From CAWHPS01 sp963831235 (GTDB lineage Bacteria; Fibrobacterota; OXYB2-FULL-49-7; JAEUSG01): DNA of 25,291 nt. The translations under genes and the position numbers were made by a program. Position 1 is the first letter of the stretch. Each line of letters begins with the position of its first letter. The notes below the pieces were generated by a model, which was given only the letters and a program-made list of their open reading frames with translations, ran no database searches and was not told the origin of the DNA. The DNA is taken from contig CAWHPS010000055.1 of assembly GCA_963831235.1 (NCBI GenBank), positions 1-25,291 of the forward strand. The letters run 5' to 3'. Positions 1 through 9,352 of the stretch are shown one piece after another.

Positions 1-2666
1 GGCGCCTTAAGAAGCGACAGGGAAGCTACATTGTCCCTGACACAGGCCCCGTATTTTCCATTGTTCAGGATCGCGACGCCATATCCATGTTCACTGATGT
101 CGAGCCAACGGTGTACAGGGACCTCGAACTTTGCTTTGTCGAGGCTATTCACAGGCCGGCAAGAACGCCTGATTGTACCAAATGCAATCTCGTAGGTCGC
201 AAAAGCAGCATGCACCGCAAGCGGAAATTCCACACGGAGGAGTTTACGTTCTTCCTGCCAGTCGATAATGGTATGGAAATCAATACGTGGCGAATGGGCA
301 TAAGCCTTTATCTCCTGCTGAATCCGGGATGCCTCTCCGATTTGCCAATTGACCATAAGGCTTGCCATGACAGGCCCGCATTCACCAGGCTGGATGTCAA
401 TTAGCCTGATTGCATCAATGGGCCTTAGGGGATAATCAGATGAAATCTCTCCGGCCTCATAACGGCCCGGCTTGTCTTCATACAAACAGAAATGGTTTGC
501 CGGACTTGCAAGAATTTCTCGATTAGCGCGGCAATCAATCAGACTTTCGATATCACCCTTATTGTTCATGCGAATGTTGACAAAGGGCGTCCGGAGCTCC
601 TGGTTTTTATTCGATAGTATAGGAACAGCAACTTCGGTGCAAGGCGAGATTCTGAGGGTTTCATGACCCAGGCATGGCATTCCTTCAATCCAGGTTAAAA
701 GACGGCCATCGGACAGGCGTTGAGTGGTGAATGGAGCATTTGCATTCCTGTAAAGGGTTGCCATCTTTTCTGAGTTCCATACCAAATGACCGCTTGACGC
801 ACCACCGGTTAAATTGAACACTGTAATTCTATCAACGGAATTCGATCTTTTGTCTGATATGGCTTTTGCAGATGTCTGCATGATTTCTTCCATCCGACAT
901 ACGATATCATGATAGCGCTTTTCGATCTCATCGCCCGCTTCAGTGCAATGGGTACCGGTTACAGCGTCATGGAAATGGCATTCAAGAAGGTTTTTCCAGC
1001 AGGCTTCCAAATCGCTGACCCGCGCAACCCCCTTCTTACGCACCTCCATAAGCGAGGAGAGCATCTCACCGCTTCGGATAAGGCCTTCGGCCTTACGGTT
1101 GAGGCGCTTGAGCCTGCCTTTGGATGTTTGCGCGCCGCGGAGCATCTCCAGATAAAGTTCATCCGGCCACACAGGCAAATCCTTTGTCCGTTCCAGCAGT
1201 TTTTTTCCAAAAGCCTCGGCGCTTGACATCTTCAAGTGAGGCATTCCATCAAGAGTATCGAGGCGTTTGGCCTGCTCCAGCATCATGTCAGTTGGCCCGC
1301 CTCCGCCATCGCCAAACCCATAAGTGTACATGACATGCGGATTTTCAGCTTTTTGCCGATATTCGTCCCAATGAATAAGAAGACTTGCTGGGTCCATTTT
1401 TCCGATAAAATGGGTCGGAGGAATGTGCGCGAGAATACGGGACCCATCAATACCTTCCCACCAAAATGTCTGGTGAGGAAAATCATTGGTATCGTGCCAA
1501 ATTGCGTTCTTGTTTGTGTAAAAAAGAGTGTAACCGCTTTGTGCAAGGATTTGCGGGAGCGAGCCCCCGACACCGAAAACATCGGGCATCCAGCAGACAG
1601 TGGAGCGCGTACCGAATTGCTCGCGGAAATAGCGCCTGCCATAAAGTATTTGTCGAACCATGGCTTCACCGCACGGTATGTTGCCGTCGGATTCCACCCA
1701 CATATCACCGATTGGCTCAAAGCGTCCCGCGCGCACAGCCTCTTTCACCCGAGCGAACACATCGGGAGCGGCTGTCTGCATGTCAGCATATAGTTTCGCC
1801 TGGCTCTGGGTAAAAATATATTCAGGGTACCGTTCAATCATGTTGAGCGCGATTAAATTGGTGCGCAGGTTTTTCCTTACGGATTCGCGGTAAGGCCAGA
1901 GATACCAGAGATCAATATGGCAATTGCCCACCAGATAAAAGGTTGCGGGCGGCCGCTCAGGCAAATGATCGGACAGGGACCTGGCAAGGGCCTCTTTTGC
2001 CGCAAGTATTGACCTGCGATACACGGCAGCATCACGCTCATAGGGCATGAGCAGCGCCACTGATTCCTGAAGAGATCGCAAAAGACGACTGAAAATATCG
2101 GGCCGTTTTTCTTCAAGTGCCATGGCGAGATCAAAGACTACCTGCAAATCATGTTGCAATGCGTTAATTTCAGGATCAATGACCACCAATTCCGCAATCT
2201 CAAAACGATGAATGATCTTAACATCGCTTCGGATTGCATCATCAGGCGCATCCCGAAAATAGCATTCCAATTCGATGTGATATGTTTCATGGCTTGCACC
2301 AGAACGGGGCAGAATATAATCACGATGATTGAAATCAATTCCAAAGGCCAATACGCCGTTTATTCGCAGCAGGGCCTCGCCGCCCGGATAAAGGCGAAGA
2401 ACCACTTCGCGCCCGGACATTGATTCGGGAATGGTAAAATCGGTCTGAAACCAGGCAGTGACATCTTCGCCGCCCCAGGTCTTGCCCAGCACATAAGACA
2501 GCCAGGGCCCGTCGTAAGAATATTCGCCTGGACGTATGTGTTTCCCCTGACGAAAGGTCCAGGATTTAAGCGGGAAGCGCAGAAGGTGTGAACGCTCTTG
2601 CAGGTCCCTGAGGTTGAGGTCAATACGTTCAAGGGCGCTTAACGGCCGCCGTCTCGGATCTTTCAT
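1..2666 (-). CDS. GH38 alpha-mannosidase (MAN2C1-like), 3' end outside the window
   Basis: Hydrolyses alpha-mannosidic linkages by a retaining, zinc-dependent mechanism (GH38). I checked the frame codon by codon: 888 codons are open from ATG 2666 to the left edge, with no stop. The N-terminus has the beta-sandwich-like domain typical of cytosolic MAN2C1-type enzymes. At about residue 250 is the zinc-binding motif NCHIDLWYLWP (H250, D252). The nucleophile candidate is D362 in CWMPDVFG. A GDGGGGPT motif lies near 450 and a second zinc-type HFHDAVTGT near 560. The visible end (GYGVAILNNGKYG) matches the family's late beta domain, so perhaps 100-150 residues are missing. No signal peptide is visible, so it is probably cytoplasmic. 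A strong AAGGAG site sits just upstream, overlapping the end of the HAD gene 12 nt away, so the two are co-transcribed and probably share a mannoside or glycan catabolic role. Confidence 0.93.
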   Translation of the reverse strand, partial: MKDPRRRPLSALERIDLNLRDLQERSHLLRFPLKSWTFRQGKHIRPGEYSYDGPWLSYVLGKTWGGEDVTAWFQTDFTIPESMSGREVVLRLYPGGEALLRINGVLAFGIDFNHRDYILPRSGASHETYHIELECYFRDAPDDAIRSDVKIIHRFEIAELVVIDPEINALQHDLQVVFDLAMALEEKRPDIFSRLLRSLQESVALLMPYERDAAVYRRSILAAKEALARSLSDHLPERPPATFYLVGNCHIDLWYLWPYRESVRKNLRTNLIALNMIERYPEYIFTQSQAKLYADMQTAAPDVFARVKEAVRAGRFEPIGDMWVESDGNIPCGEAMVRQILYGRRYFREQFGTRSTVCWMPDVFGVGGSLPQILAQSGYTLFYTNKNAIWHDTNDFPHQTFWWEGIDGSRILAHIPPTHFIGKMDPASLLIHWDEYRQKAENPHVMYTYGFGDGGGGPTDMMLEQAKRLDTLDGMPHLKMSSAEAFGKKLLERTKDLPVWPDELYLEMLRGAQTSKGRLKRLNRKAEGLIRSGEMLSSLMEVRKKGVARVSDLEACWKNLLECHFHDAVTGTHCTEAGDEIEKRYHDIVCRMEEIMQTSAKAISDKRSNSVDRITVFNLTGGASSGHLVWNSEKMATLYRNANAPFTTQRLSDGRLLTWIEGMPCLGHETLRISPCTEVAVPILSNKNQELRTPFVNIRMNNKGDIESLIDCRANREILASPANHFCLYEDKPGRYEAGEISSDYPLRPIDAIRLIDIQPGECGPVMASLMVNWQIGEASRIQQEIKAYAHSPRIDFHTIIDWQEERKLLRVEFPLAVHAAFATYEIAFGTIRRSCRPVNSLDKAKFEVPVHRWLDISEHGYGVAILNNGKYGACVRDNVASLSLLKA

Positions 2667-2678
2667 TAAAGGCTCCTT

Positions 2679-3671
2679 CTATTTCGTAATCATCCTATAA
2701 ATAGACGGATTGGTATAATCCTTGAAAATATAGTTGGTACCAAAGCCAATTTGAAGTTCTCGCTGGCGGGTTGCATTTTCAGGCAGCCGGCTGATAGTGA
2801 TACAGCCCAGATCCACACCCGCCTTGATCTCAGTCCGGCCATCGCCTACCACCAGTACCCGTTCAGGCTTAATGCTGAGCTTTTTGAAAAGACTCTGTAT
2901 GACCTCCTCTTTTGGCATCTTGTGGTCCCAGGATGATCCCATGATAGCCTCCACCATGCGGCCCTGCCCAATGTCAAAGCCAATGGCCTTGACCTCTTCA
3001 TACATGCCGCCATCTTCGTAAATGACAGCGCCGGTCACAAAGTAGTTCTTCACACCCAGGCTATATATGTGACTCATAAATTCCATGGCCCCGGGCACCC
3101 GGAACTTTTCAGGGTTTTTTCGAGCTTCTAATGTGTTTTTGTCCCTGCAGGCTCCGTTTAGAATCTTCTCGTACAAACGGAAAAGCCTTGGTGTCTTTTC
3201 ATTAATAAAAGTCTTTAATACCTCGGGCTCTTTCATGTTATCAAAACGTTCCTCGCCGTTCCAAATGCGCCTTATAATTTCCGAATTAACCTTCATCTCC
3301 CCTTCCGTTAGACGAATGCCGCTTTCCGGAGGGATGTTGCCAATTTCTATTGCGCGGCGGATGCCATATTCCATTTGGGTGATTGCCGAAAGCCCTGCTG
3401 ATTCAATGCAAAATTTGTCGGTCTCGGGCAGGGGTTTGGTCCCGGAAAGCCCTGTAAGCTGCTTGACATTGGATTCCGAGTCAAAGTCTTCCTTAAGTCC
3501 GCAGGTCATGGCCCAGTTGATGGAAATGCTCATGACCGGCGGCCAATCACGGATCAGGCTGTAAGTACCGTCGATATCATGGATAGCGTGCGTAATTTCC
3601 CGTTTGCCCACAGGCCGGATAATCTCAAAACCCGGCCCGGTTGCCACATTCCTGTCATCAATAAAAGCCAA
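2679..3671 (-). CDS. HAD-superfamily hydrolase (phosphatase-like)
   Basis: A 330-residue HAD-fold protein. Motif I is HDIDGT (D32 nucleophile, D34 acid/base), motif II is FVTGA (T213), the motif III lysine is K251 or K254 in HKMPKEE, and motif IV is VVGDGRTEIKAG (D277). The long insert between motifs I and II is a helical cap. HAD enzymes usually hydrolyse phosphate esters; the substrate cannot be read from sequence. The reading frame has no upstream ATG before a stop at 3708-3710, so the start is probably TTG at 3671 with only a weak GGGA-type ribosome site. An internal GTG (V9) is an alternative. It lies immediately upstream of the GH38 mannosidase and likely serves the same sugar pathway, for example as a sugar-phosphate phosphatase; that role is inference from position only. 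Confidence 0.85.
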   Translation of the reverse strand: MAFIDDRNVATGPGFEIIRPVGKREITHAIHDIDGTYSLIRDWPPVMSISINWAMTCGLKEDFDSESNVKQLTGLSGTKPLPETDKFCIESAGLSAITQMEYGIRRAIEIGNIPPESGIRLTEGEMKVNSEIIRRIWNGEERFDNMKEPEVLKTFINEKTPRLFRLYEKILNGACRDKNTLEARKNPEKFRVPGAMEFMSHIYSLGVKNYFVTGAVIYEDGGMYEEVKAIGFDIGQGRMVEAIMGSSWDHKMPKEEVIQSLFKKLSIKPERVLVVGDGRTEIKAGVDLGCITISRLPENATRQRELQIGFGTNYIFKDYTNPSIYRMITK

Positions 3672-3672
3672 G

Positions 3673-3774
3673 TTATTTCCCGCAGTAAAGATATGTGATG
3701 TAACCGCTCATTAAAGTTTCTATAGGCCTGTCCGAATTATAGTAATCGAATTGCTTTGCGAGCAGTGCCGGCAT
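3673..3774 (-). pseudogene. Possible transposase C-terminal remnant (33 codons)
   Basis: Between the barrel gene and the HAD gene there is a short minus-strand open frame from ATG 3774 to TAA 3673. Its product includes FDYYNSDRPIETL. That resembles the YYNxxRPHxxL signature near the end of IS3/IS481-type DDE transposases, but the His is replaced and nothing upstream looks like a transposase. The open frame also continues upstream into the end of the barrel gene. It may be a relic, a short leader ORF, or chance. The stop lies one base before the TTG start of the HAD gene, so translational coupling is also conceivable. Confidence 0.2.
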
Positions 3775-3797
3775 TTTCTTGATAGTGCACTTTTTGT

Positions 3798-5225
3798 TTA
3801 CATACCGAATGTCAACCGTGTTATCCAGTACCAGTCTTTTGTATCCTGGCATATTTCCTGATATATTTTAGTCCCATTCTGCGTCAAACCATAATCATCC
3901 CGCTGGGAATGGTCATTGGCAACTTGCAGACTCAAGCGCAATAGTTTATTCAGTCTCTTGCTTGCATAAACTGACCATTTGAAATTATCCTTATCCTTGA
4001 AATCATAAGTATTCTTTTCCGGCGAATAGACATCTGTCAGTTGCGCCCTACCCGTAAAAGGTATGGGAGAACGATCCTCCCATATAAATCGGGAAGAATT
4101 AGGAAAAGGACTTTTATACCATTCAAGCTCAACAGAGAGCACATCCAAAAGCTTGAACGTAGGCATATTGATACCTGCCATTACCGGCATCCGCTCACTT
4201 CGCTTTTCATAATAGAGAGGATAATTTTTAACCCCCAAAAGAGCGATTTCTCCATAAATTTTCAGATCCGCACTTCCCAGGAAGGGCATAGGTAACAACT
4301 TCTTGGGATCAAAAGTCAGCCGCGCCATAAGCTTGGTTCCCTGAAAAGTATAAAGCGTCGTGTCGCCTGATATCGTATCCACGGATCGGGCAAAAAATCT
4401 GTCATAACCGGATTTAAAGGCTTTGCTGTTCGACCCTGGTGTTGTCCGGTTTTCGTTTACCGGGAACAAACGCGAAAAACTTACACCAGCGCCCATGTCA
4501 AGGCAGGAAACTGGCTGTGCCCGCAAAAGATAGGACAGACTGAAATCATAAGTTGGATACATTTCGCTTTCACTTGTCAGAAAAATATCCTGTTCCAGAC
4601 GATCCCAAAGAACAGCATGTCCCTTGAAGCCCATCACCTTGGCCTTGTCCGCGATCTCAAAACCTGACACTAAAATGTTAGGATAAACATTACTACGGAA
4701 AAGGTACTCTCCCAAATTCTGCGCTTCTGGATTGTATTTGTAGGAAAAATACCCGGCTTTACTGTCCAACTTCAGCCAAGCCATATTCATCCAGTTCGTT
4801 GATACGGACGACTCCAGAATTACAGGACGCACAGTTTTGGAAAAAGAACCTACTTTCTCAACAGAAGCATCTTTTGCGATCACCGTGTTAAAACGCATGT
4901 CCATCCCCACATTAATGCACATTTTACTGCGAGGCCCCAGTTGACATGTAGCCCTGATACCGGCATCAATGTCGTTTAACCATGCATGGCTGAAATCATA
5001 TTCAAAATAGTTTTCCCCGTATAAAGATTTTCCTTTGGGGGCAATAGTGTCGCCAGAATACGTATTGGGACTAAACTTGTCGTTATAAGCGCTGCGCACT
5101 ATCTGTCCCTGTGTCATCCAGCCCCAGCCCGTAATTTCCCATACGGGTTTGTCTGTATCCTCACAGAAAGCCGAAGAAACAAGAGTGATTAAAATGCAGA
5201 TGAAAGCAACACTTCCTGTTCTCAT
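3798..5225 (-). CDS. Secreted outer-membrane beta-barrel-like protein
   Basis: 475 residues with a clear signal peptide (hydrophobic stretch about residues 6-20, cleavage near SSAFC/ED). The mature part is rich in alternating aromatic/polar strands (WEITGWGWMTQG, FSYKYNPEAQNLG, WYWITRLTFGM) and has no globular enzyme motif. This pattern fits an outer-membrane barrel of the kind common in Fibrobacterota. The start ATG 5225 has a good AGGAGT site 7 nt upstream. It follows the propeller-cytochrome gene by 21 nt, so the two are almost certainly co-expressed, and the barrel may be the membrane partner of that protein. No specific family is recognised; a porin-like role is inference. Confidence 0.75.
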   Translation of the reverse strand: MRTGSVAFICILITLVSSAFCEDTDKPVWEITGWGWMTQGQIVRSAYNDKFSPNTYSGDTIAPKGKSLYGENYFEYDFSHAWLNDIDAGIRATCQLGPRSKMCINVGMDMRFNTVIAKDASVEKVGSFSKTVRPVILESSVSTNWMNMAWLKLDSKAGYFSYKYNPEAQNLGEYLFRSNVYPNILVSGFEIADKAKVMGFKGHAVLWDRLEQDIFLTSESEMYPTYDFSLSYLLRAQPVSCLDMGAGVSFSRLFPVNENRTTPGSNSKAFKSGYDRFFARSVDTISGDTTLYTFQGTKLMARLTFDPKKLLPMPFLGSADLKIYGEIALLGVKNYPLYYEKRSERMPVMAGINMPTFKLLDVLSVELEWYKSPFPNSSRFIWEDRSPIPFTGRAQLTDVYSPEKNTYDFKDKDNFKWSVYASKRLNKLLRLSLQVANDHSQRDDYGLTQNGTKIYQEICQDTKDWYWITRLTFGM

Positions 5226-5246
5226 AAAAACACTCCTTTTGTTATA

Positions 5247-7145
5247 TTACAATGACTTTACAAAAACAAGCAAATCATCCAGTTCCTGTGTTGTGATATA
5301 CTTGAATATCTCGTGTTTTTCAGGACCCTTGAATATTTCTATCATGTCAAGATACCGGCCGTCATGCAAATAAGGGGCTGTGCGCCAGGTCTCAATCAGG
5401 GTTGGAGTGTCCCAGTTACCATCCCATTTACCGATGTCATTCGAACTTTTCAACCCGGGATAAAGCTGCATGTCAGTATAATAGGTTTCAGGAACATGGC
5501 AGCCATTGCAGCCAAACTTTGTAAAAGCCGTTTTGCCCCGTTTGGCGGCCGTGCTCAACCTGCCTCTTTCCAGGAAAGGGCTTGCAACATGGCGTTCACT
5601 CTTAAGGTATTCATCAATGGCTGCGGCTTCTGTCTCCACGGATGCGGGATCAATCATTAAAATATAATACACACCAGCTCTCGTCGCAATCTCCCCTGTA
5701 AGACGGACTCCGGTCCACATACAGGGAGGCGTGATATGCGCGTAAAGAAGACTTTTGTCATTCTTGAAATTGCCGTCACCATCATTGGCCAGATCCCACT
5801 TCAGCGCGTCCGTGCGGCCAGAGGGGTGACAGGAGGTACAGCTTTGCCAGCGTTCCTGACACATTTTGGTGGCGTCGCAAAAATTATACTCGCCGCTGCG
5901 CACACTGTTCCACGGCCTCGCAGGCCCCAAGGGGAGGCTTCCGAGAAGACGGGCGCTGCCATTTGATATGTCAACCACTTCAACCGAATCCGAAAAATAT
6001 CCGCCAACATAAGCGCGGGTGCCGCTTATGGCAACAGACCGCGGCCCTCTTACTGTGAGGCCTCTTCGTGTTGTGAATTTCTGTGCGAATGACAAGTCCT
6101 TCCACAATTCGCTGGGCTGGGCTACTACTGCAAGCTTCTGATGCATGGTATCCAGCTTCATCACATGGATTTCCTGGCTACCGGCAGAAACAACGCACAG
6201 GGTATGTGCATCGCAGGACACTCCCCACGGGTTGGCCGCACCGGAATAAGCGCGGTCGAGCAGAACAACGTCAACATTACGTTTGTTTACTATGTCAACA
6301 ACACTTATGGCATTCGCGTTAATCCACCCGCCGCTGATGACGTTGAGTGGCGTCATATTGGACATTGATCGGATATGGCTCACATAGGCATACTTTCCAT
6401 CCTGGGACACGCAAATCCCGGCCAGACTCTGTGATCCGTTTGTCAGATTCACATTCGCTTCAACGCTCCGGGTTGTCGTATTAATAATCGTTACTGTCCC
6501 CTGTGCAATGGAGTCTTCGTACCTGGTCAACACATACGGCAGAAAATTCGCCACCACCAGATGCGCCCCGTCAGGCGTCAGAGCGGCTGAAAAAGGCGAA
6601 CGCAATACAGGGACCGTATCTAAAAGCGCCCCGGTTGATGTGTTATAAACTGATACAAAGTTCTTGAACTCGTTACAGATATACAGTGTCCCATTGTCAG
6701 GGCTTATTATTGGCGAACGAGCGGAATGACCGGCCAGGAAACTTTTTTCTATGGAAAAACTTCCTGTGCCCACCACAAACACCTCGCCATCCGGCCTGCG
6801 CTGGGATGAGCAGGTAACATAAATACGGTTACCGTCAGGTGAAACTGTAAGTCCGGTAGGCTCCTTGGGCAATAGTACAGTGCGGCTTACTGTCCCCAAA
6901 CCGGACGAAATATCCAACTCCGTAACACATCGGCCGGTATTGCCTGCCACATAAAGTTTTTTCCCATCCGGAGAAGGCGTAAGCGCCGTAGGAGAAATAT
7001 AAGGCGACTGGGTAAGCCCTGGAAGCTCCTGATAAGCGTATAAGACATCAAACAAAAGCTGTGGGGAGACATCTGAAGCGCTTTCGCTGAAGGCAAAGGA
7101 AATGGCCAGCAAATTAAGGCTGAATATAATTAAGGTGTTTTTCAT
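5247..7145 (-). CDS. YVTN-type beta-propeller / di-heme cytochrome c (peroxidase-like) fusion
   Basis: 632 residues with an N-terminal signal peptide, so it is exported and heme is attached outside the cytoplasm. Residues about 45-410 carry beta-propeller repeats of the YVTN/YncE type (LTPSPDGKKLYVAG, LTVSPDGNRIYVT, ISPDNGTLYICN, VSQDGKYAYVSH). The C-terminal third has two heme c attachment motifs, CTSCH at 436-440 and CNGCH at 546-550, with APYLHDGRY and an ending typical of cytochrome c peroxidase/MauG-like domains. Likely role: extracytoplasmic redox chemistry or electron transfer; the substrate is unknown. ATG 7145 has a GGGAG site about 8 nt upstream. It sits 20 nt after the small T9SS-sorted gene and 21 nt before the barrel gene, in one operon. 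Confidence 0.85.
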   Translation of the reverse strand: MKNTLIIFSLNLLAISFAFSESASDVSPQLLFDVLYAYQELPGLTQSPYISPTALTPSPDGKKLYVAGNTGRCVTELDISSGLGTVSRTVLLPKEPTGLTVSPDGNRIYVTCSSQRRPDGEVFVVGTGSFSIEKSFLAGHSARSPIISPDNGTLYICNEFKNFVSVYNTSTGALLDTVPVLRSPFSAALTPDGAHLVVANFLPYVLTRYEDSIAQGTVTIINTTTRSVEANVNLTNGSQSLAGICVSQDGKYAYVSHIRSMSNMTPLNVISGGWINANAISVVDIVNKRNVDVVLLDRAYSGAANPWGVSCDAHTLCVVSAGSQEIHVMKLDTMHQKLAVVAQPSELWKDLSFAQKFTTRRGLTVRGPRSVAISGTRAYVGGYFSDSVEVVDISNGSARLLGSLPLGPARPWNSVRSGEYNFCDATKMCQERWQSCTSCHPSGRTDALKWDLANDGDGNFKNDKSLLYAHITPPCMWTGVRLTGEIATRAGVYYILMIDPASVETEAAAIDEYLKSERHVASPFLERGRLSTAAKRGKTAFTKFGCNGCHVPETYYTDMQLYPGLKSSNDIGKWDGNWDTPTLIETWRTAPYLHDGRYLDMIEIFKGPEKHEIFKYITTQELDDLLVFVKSL

Positions 7146-7165
7146 AATGACAACTCCCTATTCTA

Positions 7166-7978
7166 TTAGTCAAGAACGATCATCTTTGTGTAATACAAAC
7201 GCCCTTTCAAATCCATCCTGACAAGATAAACGCCGGCGCTCCTCAAAAAAGCAAGGCCGCTTGTGTTAAAAAACAAACGGCTGGGCCCGGCTGGAAAGAC
7301 CCTGTCTATAAGCACCCCTGCATGTCTGCCACGTATGTCATACGCATCTATGCGCACTCTTCCGACTGATTTCAATACAAATGAAGCTGATATGCCATTA
7401 AACCCCGCCTGCATCGCAAGCAGACCATCACCTAAGTGCGACGCATCGCCCTCTTCAACTCGAATCGGCCCGCCAATGTAATGCACATCCACATGATGAG
7501 ACATCACGCCTGTGTTACCCAGAACATTTATCCTATCAATTCGACTGCCGTTATACACATACTCCATTTTATGCGTCAGTCCACCCGAAAGATTGAAGAA
7601 CTCAACAAGACCGGCTGTTGCACCCTGATCCGAGTAACCCTGATAAACCCGCTGTTCCAAGGGCTTGTTGAAACGATCATACAAATCAAAATAATTCCTG
7701 GCCCCTTCTTTTCTGGATAGGGAATAATGGTACAAATCACCGTTATCGTCTCTGAAGCTACGCTTGTTGCTTGCATCCACTTTAATGGACTTCAAGAAAT
7801 ATCCGGTGCGGTCGTATAACGACTGGCCGATTAGCACACTGTCCGTACCGTAGTCATAAGTAAGGTAGTACAGCAGATTGTCCGCACGGTCATAAATCTT
7901 AAGCGTGTCTATTTTGTCTTGTGCACTTGTCAGGCAAAAGCATGAAAACAATAAAAGGAATACCAGGTATCTATACAT
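7166..7978 (-). CDS. Small secreted protein with T9SS-type C-terminal sorting domain
   Basis: The open frame extends to 8008, but ATG 7978 is preferred. It has GGAGGA 5 nt upstream and begins directly with a good signal peptide (MYRYLVFLLLFSCFCLTSAQ), giving 270 residues. The body contains YD-like repeats (LKIYDRADNLLYYL, LYDRTGYFLK, LYDRFNKPLEQ, MEYVYNG). The last 75 residues resemble a type IX secretion sorting domain: an immunoglobulin-like strand set with VRIDAYDIRGRHAG, then AGVYLVRMDLKGRLYYTKM. It is the first gene of the leftward string that continues with the propeller-cytochrome and barrel genes. Its function is unknown; surface attachment or secretion through T9SS is inferred from the C-terminus. 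Confidence 0.78.
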   Translation of the reverse strand: MYRYLVFLLLFSCFCLTSAQDKIDTLKIYDRADNLLYYLTYDYGTDSVLIGQSLYDRTGYFLKSIKVDASNKRSFRDDNGDLYHYSLSRKEGARNYFDLYDRFNKPLEQRVYQGYSDQGATAGLVEFFNLSGGLTHKMEYVYNGSRIDRINVLGNTGVMSHHVDVHYIGGPIRVEEGDASHLGDGLLAMQAGFNGISASFVLKSVGRVRIDAYDIRGRHAGVLIDRVFPAGPSRLFFNTSGLAFLRSAGVYLVRMDLKGRLYYTKMIVLD

Positions 7979-8008
7979 GATTCCTCCAATGTTCATATTA
8001 TCCGGCAT

Positions 8009-8155
8009 GAAAGTATAAAGTATATAAAGTATATTATGAAATATACATTCTGCTTGTCTGCAAAGAAAGAAAAAAAACAGAAAAGGCCATCTTGTAATTA
8101 CAATTGAGGAATACTATTTTATTTAACAATTAACTTTAATTTTCCGAGGGACATT
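8009..8155. promoter_or_regulatory. Divergent intergenic promoter region
   Basis: This AT-rich gap of about 150 bp separates the leftward operon from the rightward ABC cluster, so both promoters must lie here or close by. It holds three near-tandem AAAGTATA-like units at about 8009-8036. The rightward gene has GAGGGA about 4 nt before ATG 8156. I could not pick a convincing -35/-10 pair on either strand. Confidence 0.4.
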
Positions 8156-9332
8156 ATGAATAATAAAACACGACTGTTATTCCTGTTTTTTGCTTTCCTC
8201 TCAACATCAATCATCGCATGCGTTGTCCCTGTTTTCCGCTACGCGCTTGAGCGATGGGATGCAGCAAATTTTCCATGCTATATATTCAGCCAGGGCGAAC
8301 TTACAGGTGATGCAAAGGATGCCTTTAATATTCTGCGGGAAGCCTCAACCGCAACAAGTCGGTGCAATATATCACCAGTATTAGTGGACATCAATAAGAA
8401 ACAGAATAATCCTGCGATCCGCAATTTGATAAATAAAAACAAAGGTAAAAAGCTTCCTTCTTTAACGCTCTGCTTTCCAGGCGGATCAAGCGTCCAGGGA
8501 GAATTTCTTTCCGCAACCCTGACATCACAACTGGCAATGCAGATAACACATTCACCCACATTAAATGAACTTGCCAGCAGGCTTATGACCGGTACAACAG
8601 CCGTATTTTTGTTTGTTGAAAGCGGGGATAAGGCAAAAGACATTGGGGCAAGACAGATGCTTTCAATGGAATTTTCCGTGTTGAAAGCAAAGTTACGTTT
8701 GCCGGTAATAACAAAAGAAATGAAACCTGATTGGTTTGATGAGAGAAGAGGTCCAAAACTTAGAATTGACTTTTCAATCATATCCATTTCCAAATCCAAT
8801 CCGGATGAGTATGTGCTGCTACAGACCCTCCGTAAAGGTTTTCCCGACTTCGGATCAGGAAAAAAAGATGCGTTCATTTTCCCGGTATTTGGCCAGGGAC
8901 GCTGTTTGGGAGGTTATCCGGTTCGATAAACTGACCCCCTCAGGCATTCAACAGATTTGTTCATTCATGGTCGGAATGTGTTCATGTGAAATAAAGGAAA
9001 TGAACCCAGGATTTGATCTTATTATACGAAACAACTGGAGAAACCTTGCACCGGATAAAGATGCATCGCTCGAACCTGTCAAGCCCGAAGATTTGCAGCT
9101 TCCAAAACTTGCGGGGTTATCCAGTGTCCCTCTTCCATCCGTAAAATCTTCTGAGTCAACTACTAATAACAATGACCTCGATTCAGGTGTTCAAAAAAAA
9201 CCGGAACCACTTGTTAAAGAAGGTATCTCTTTTAAGGGCTCAAAGCTTTATCTGGCTCTTTTTGCAGGGCTGATTATTATAATAGTTATTTCGGTAATTG
9301 CCGGACTTTATTTCCGTTCAAAGAAAAAGTGA
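8156..9332 (+). pseudogene. Frameshifted lipoprotein of an ABC-transporter cluster
   Basis: Two overlapping open frames form one ancestral gene. The first (8156-8929) begins with a lipoprotein signal (IIAC, C22) followed by VPVFRYALERW, an N-terminus I associate with conserved lipoproteins next to FtsX-type permeases. Its natural sequence continues to FPVFGQGR at about 8903 and then degrades to a stop. The second frame supplies the continuation from about 8904 (VWEVIRFDKLTPSG, MCSCEIKEMNPG) and ends with one membrane helix (about 9247-9315) and a KKK tail. The join needs a +1 shift: one inserted base, or loss of two bases from an ancestral CGCGCTG. No slippery or RF2-type site is visible, so mutation or consensus error is likelier than programmed shifting. 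It directly precedes the permease gene. Confidence 0.75.
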
Positions 9333-9352
9333 TCCTTTTTCAGGAGCTTTAA

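Noticed and set aside
1236..1793. Plus-strand open frame of 185 codons
   Set aside because: It lies wholly antisense to the continuous GH38 mannosidase frame and shows no recognisable protein features.
8278..8877. Minus-strand open frame of 199 codons
   Set aside because: Antisense to the lipoprotein frame that has a signal peptide, ribosome site and family-like N-terminus.
8896..8910. Programmed +1 frameshift
   Set aside because: No CUU-UGA type stop-slip site, slippery heptamer or downstream pseudoknot is visible.
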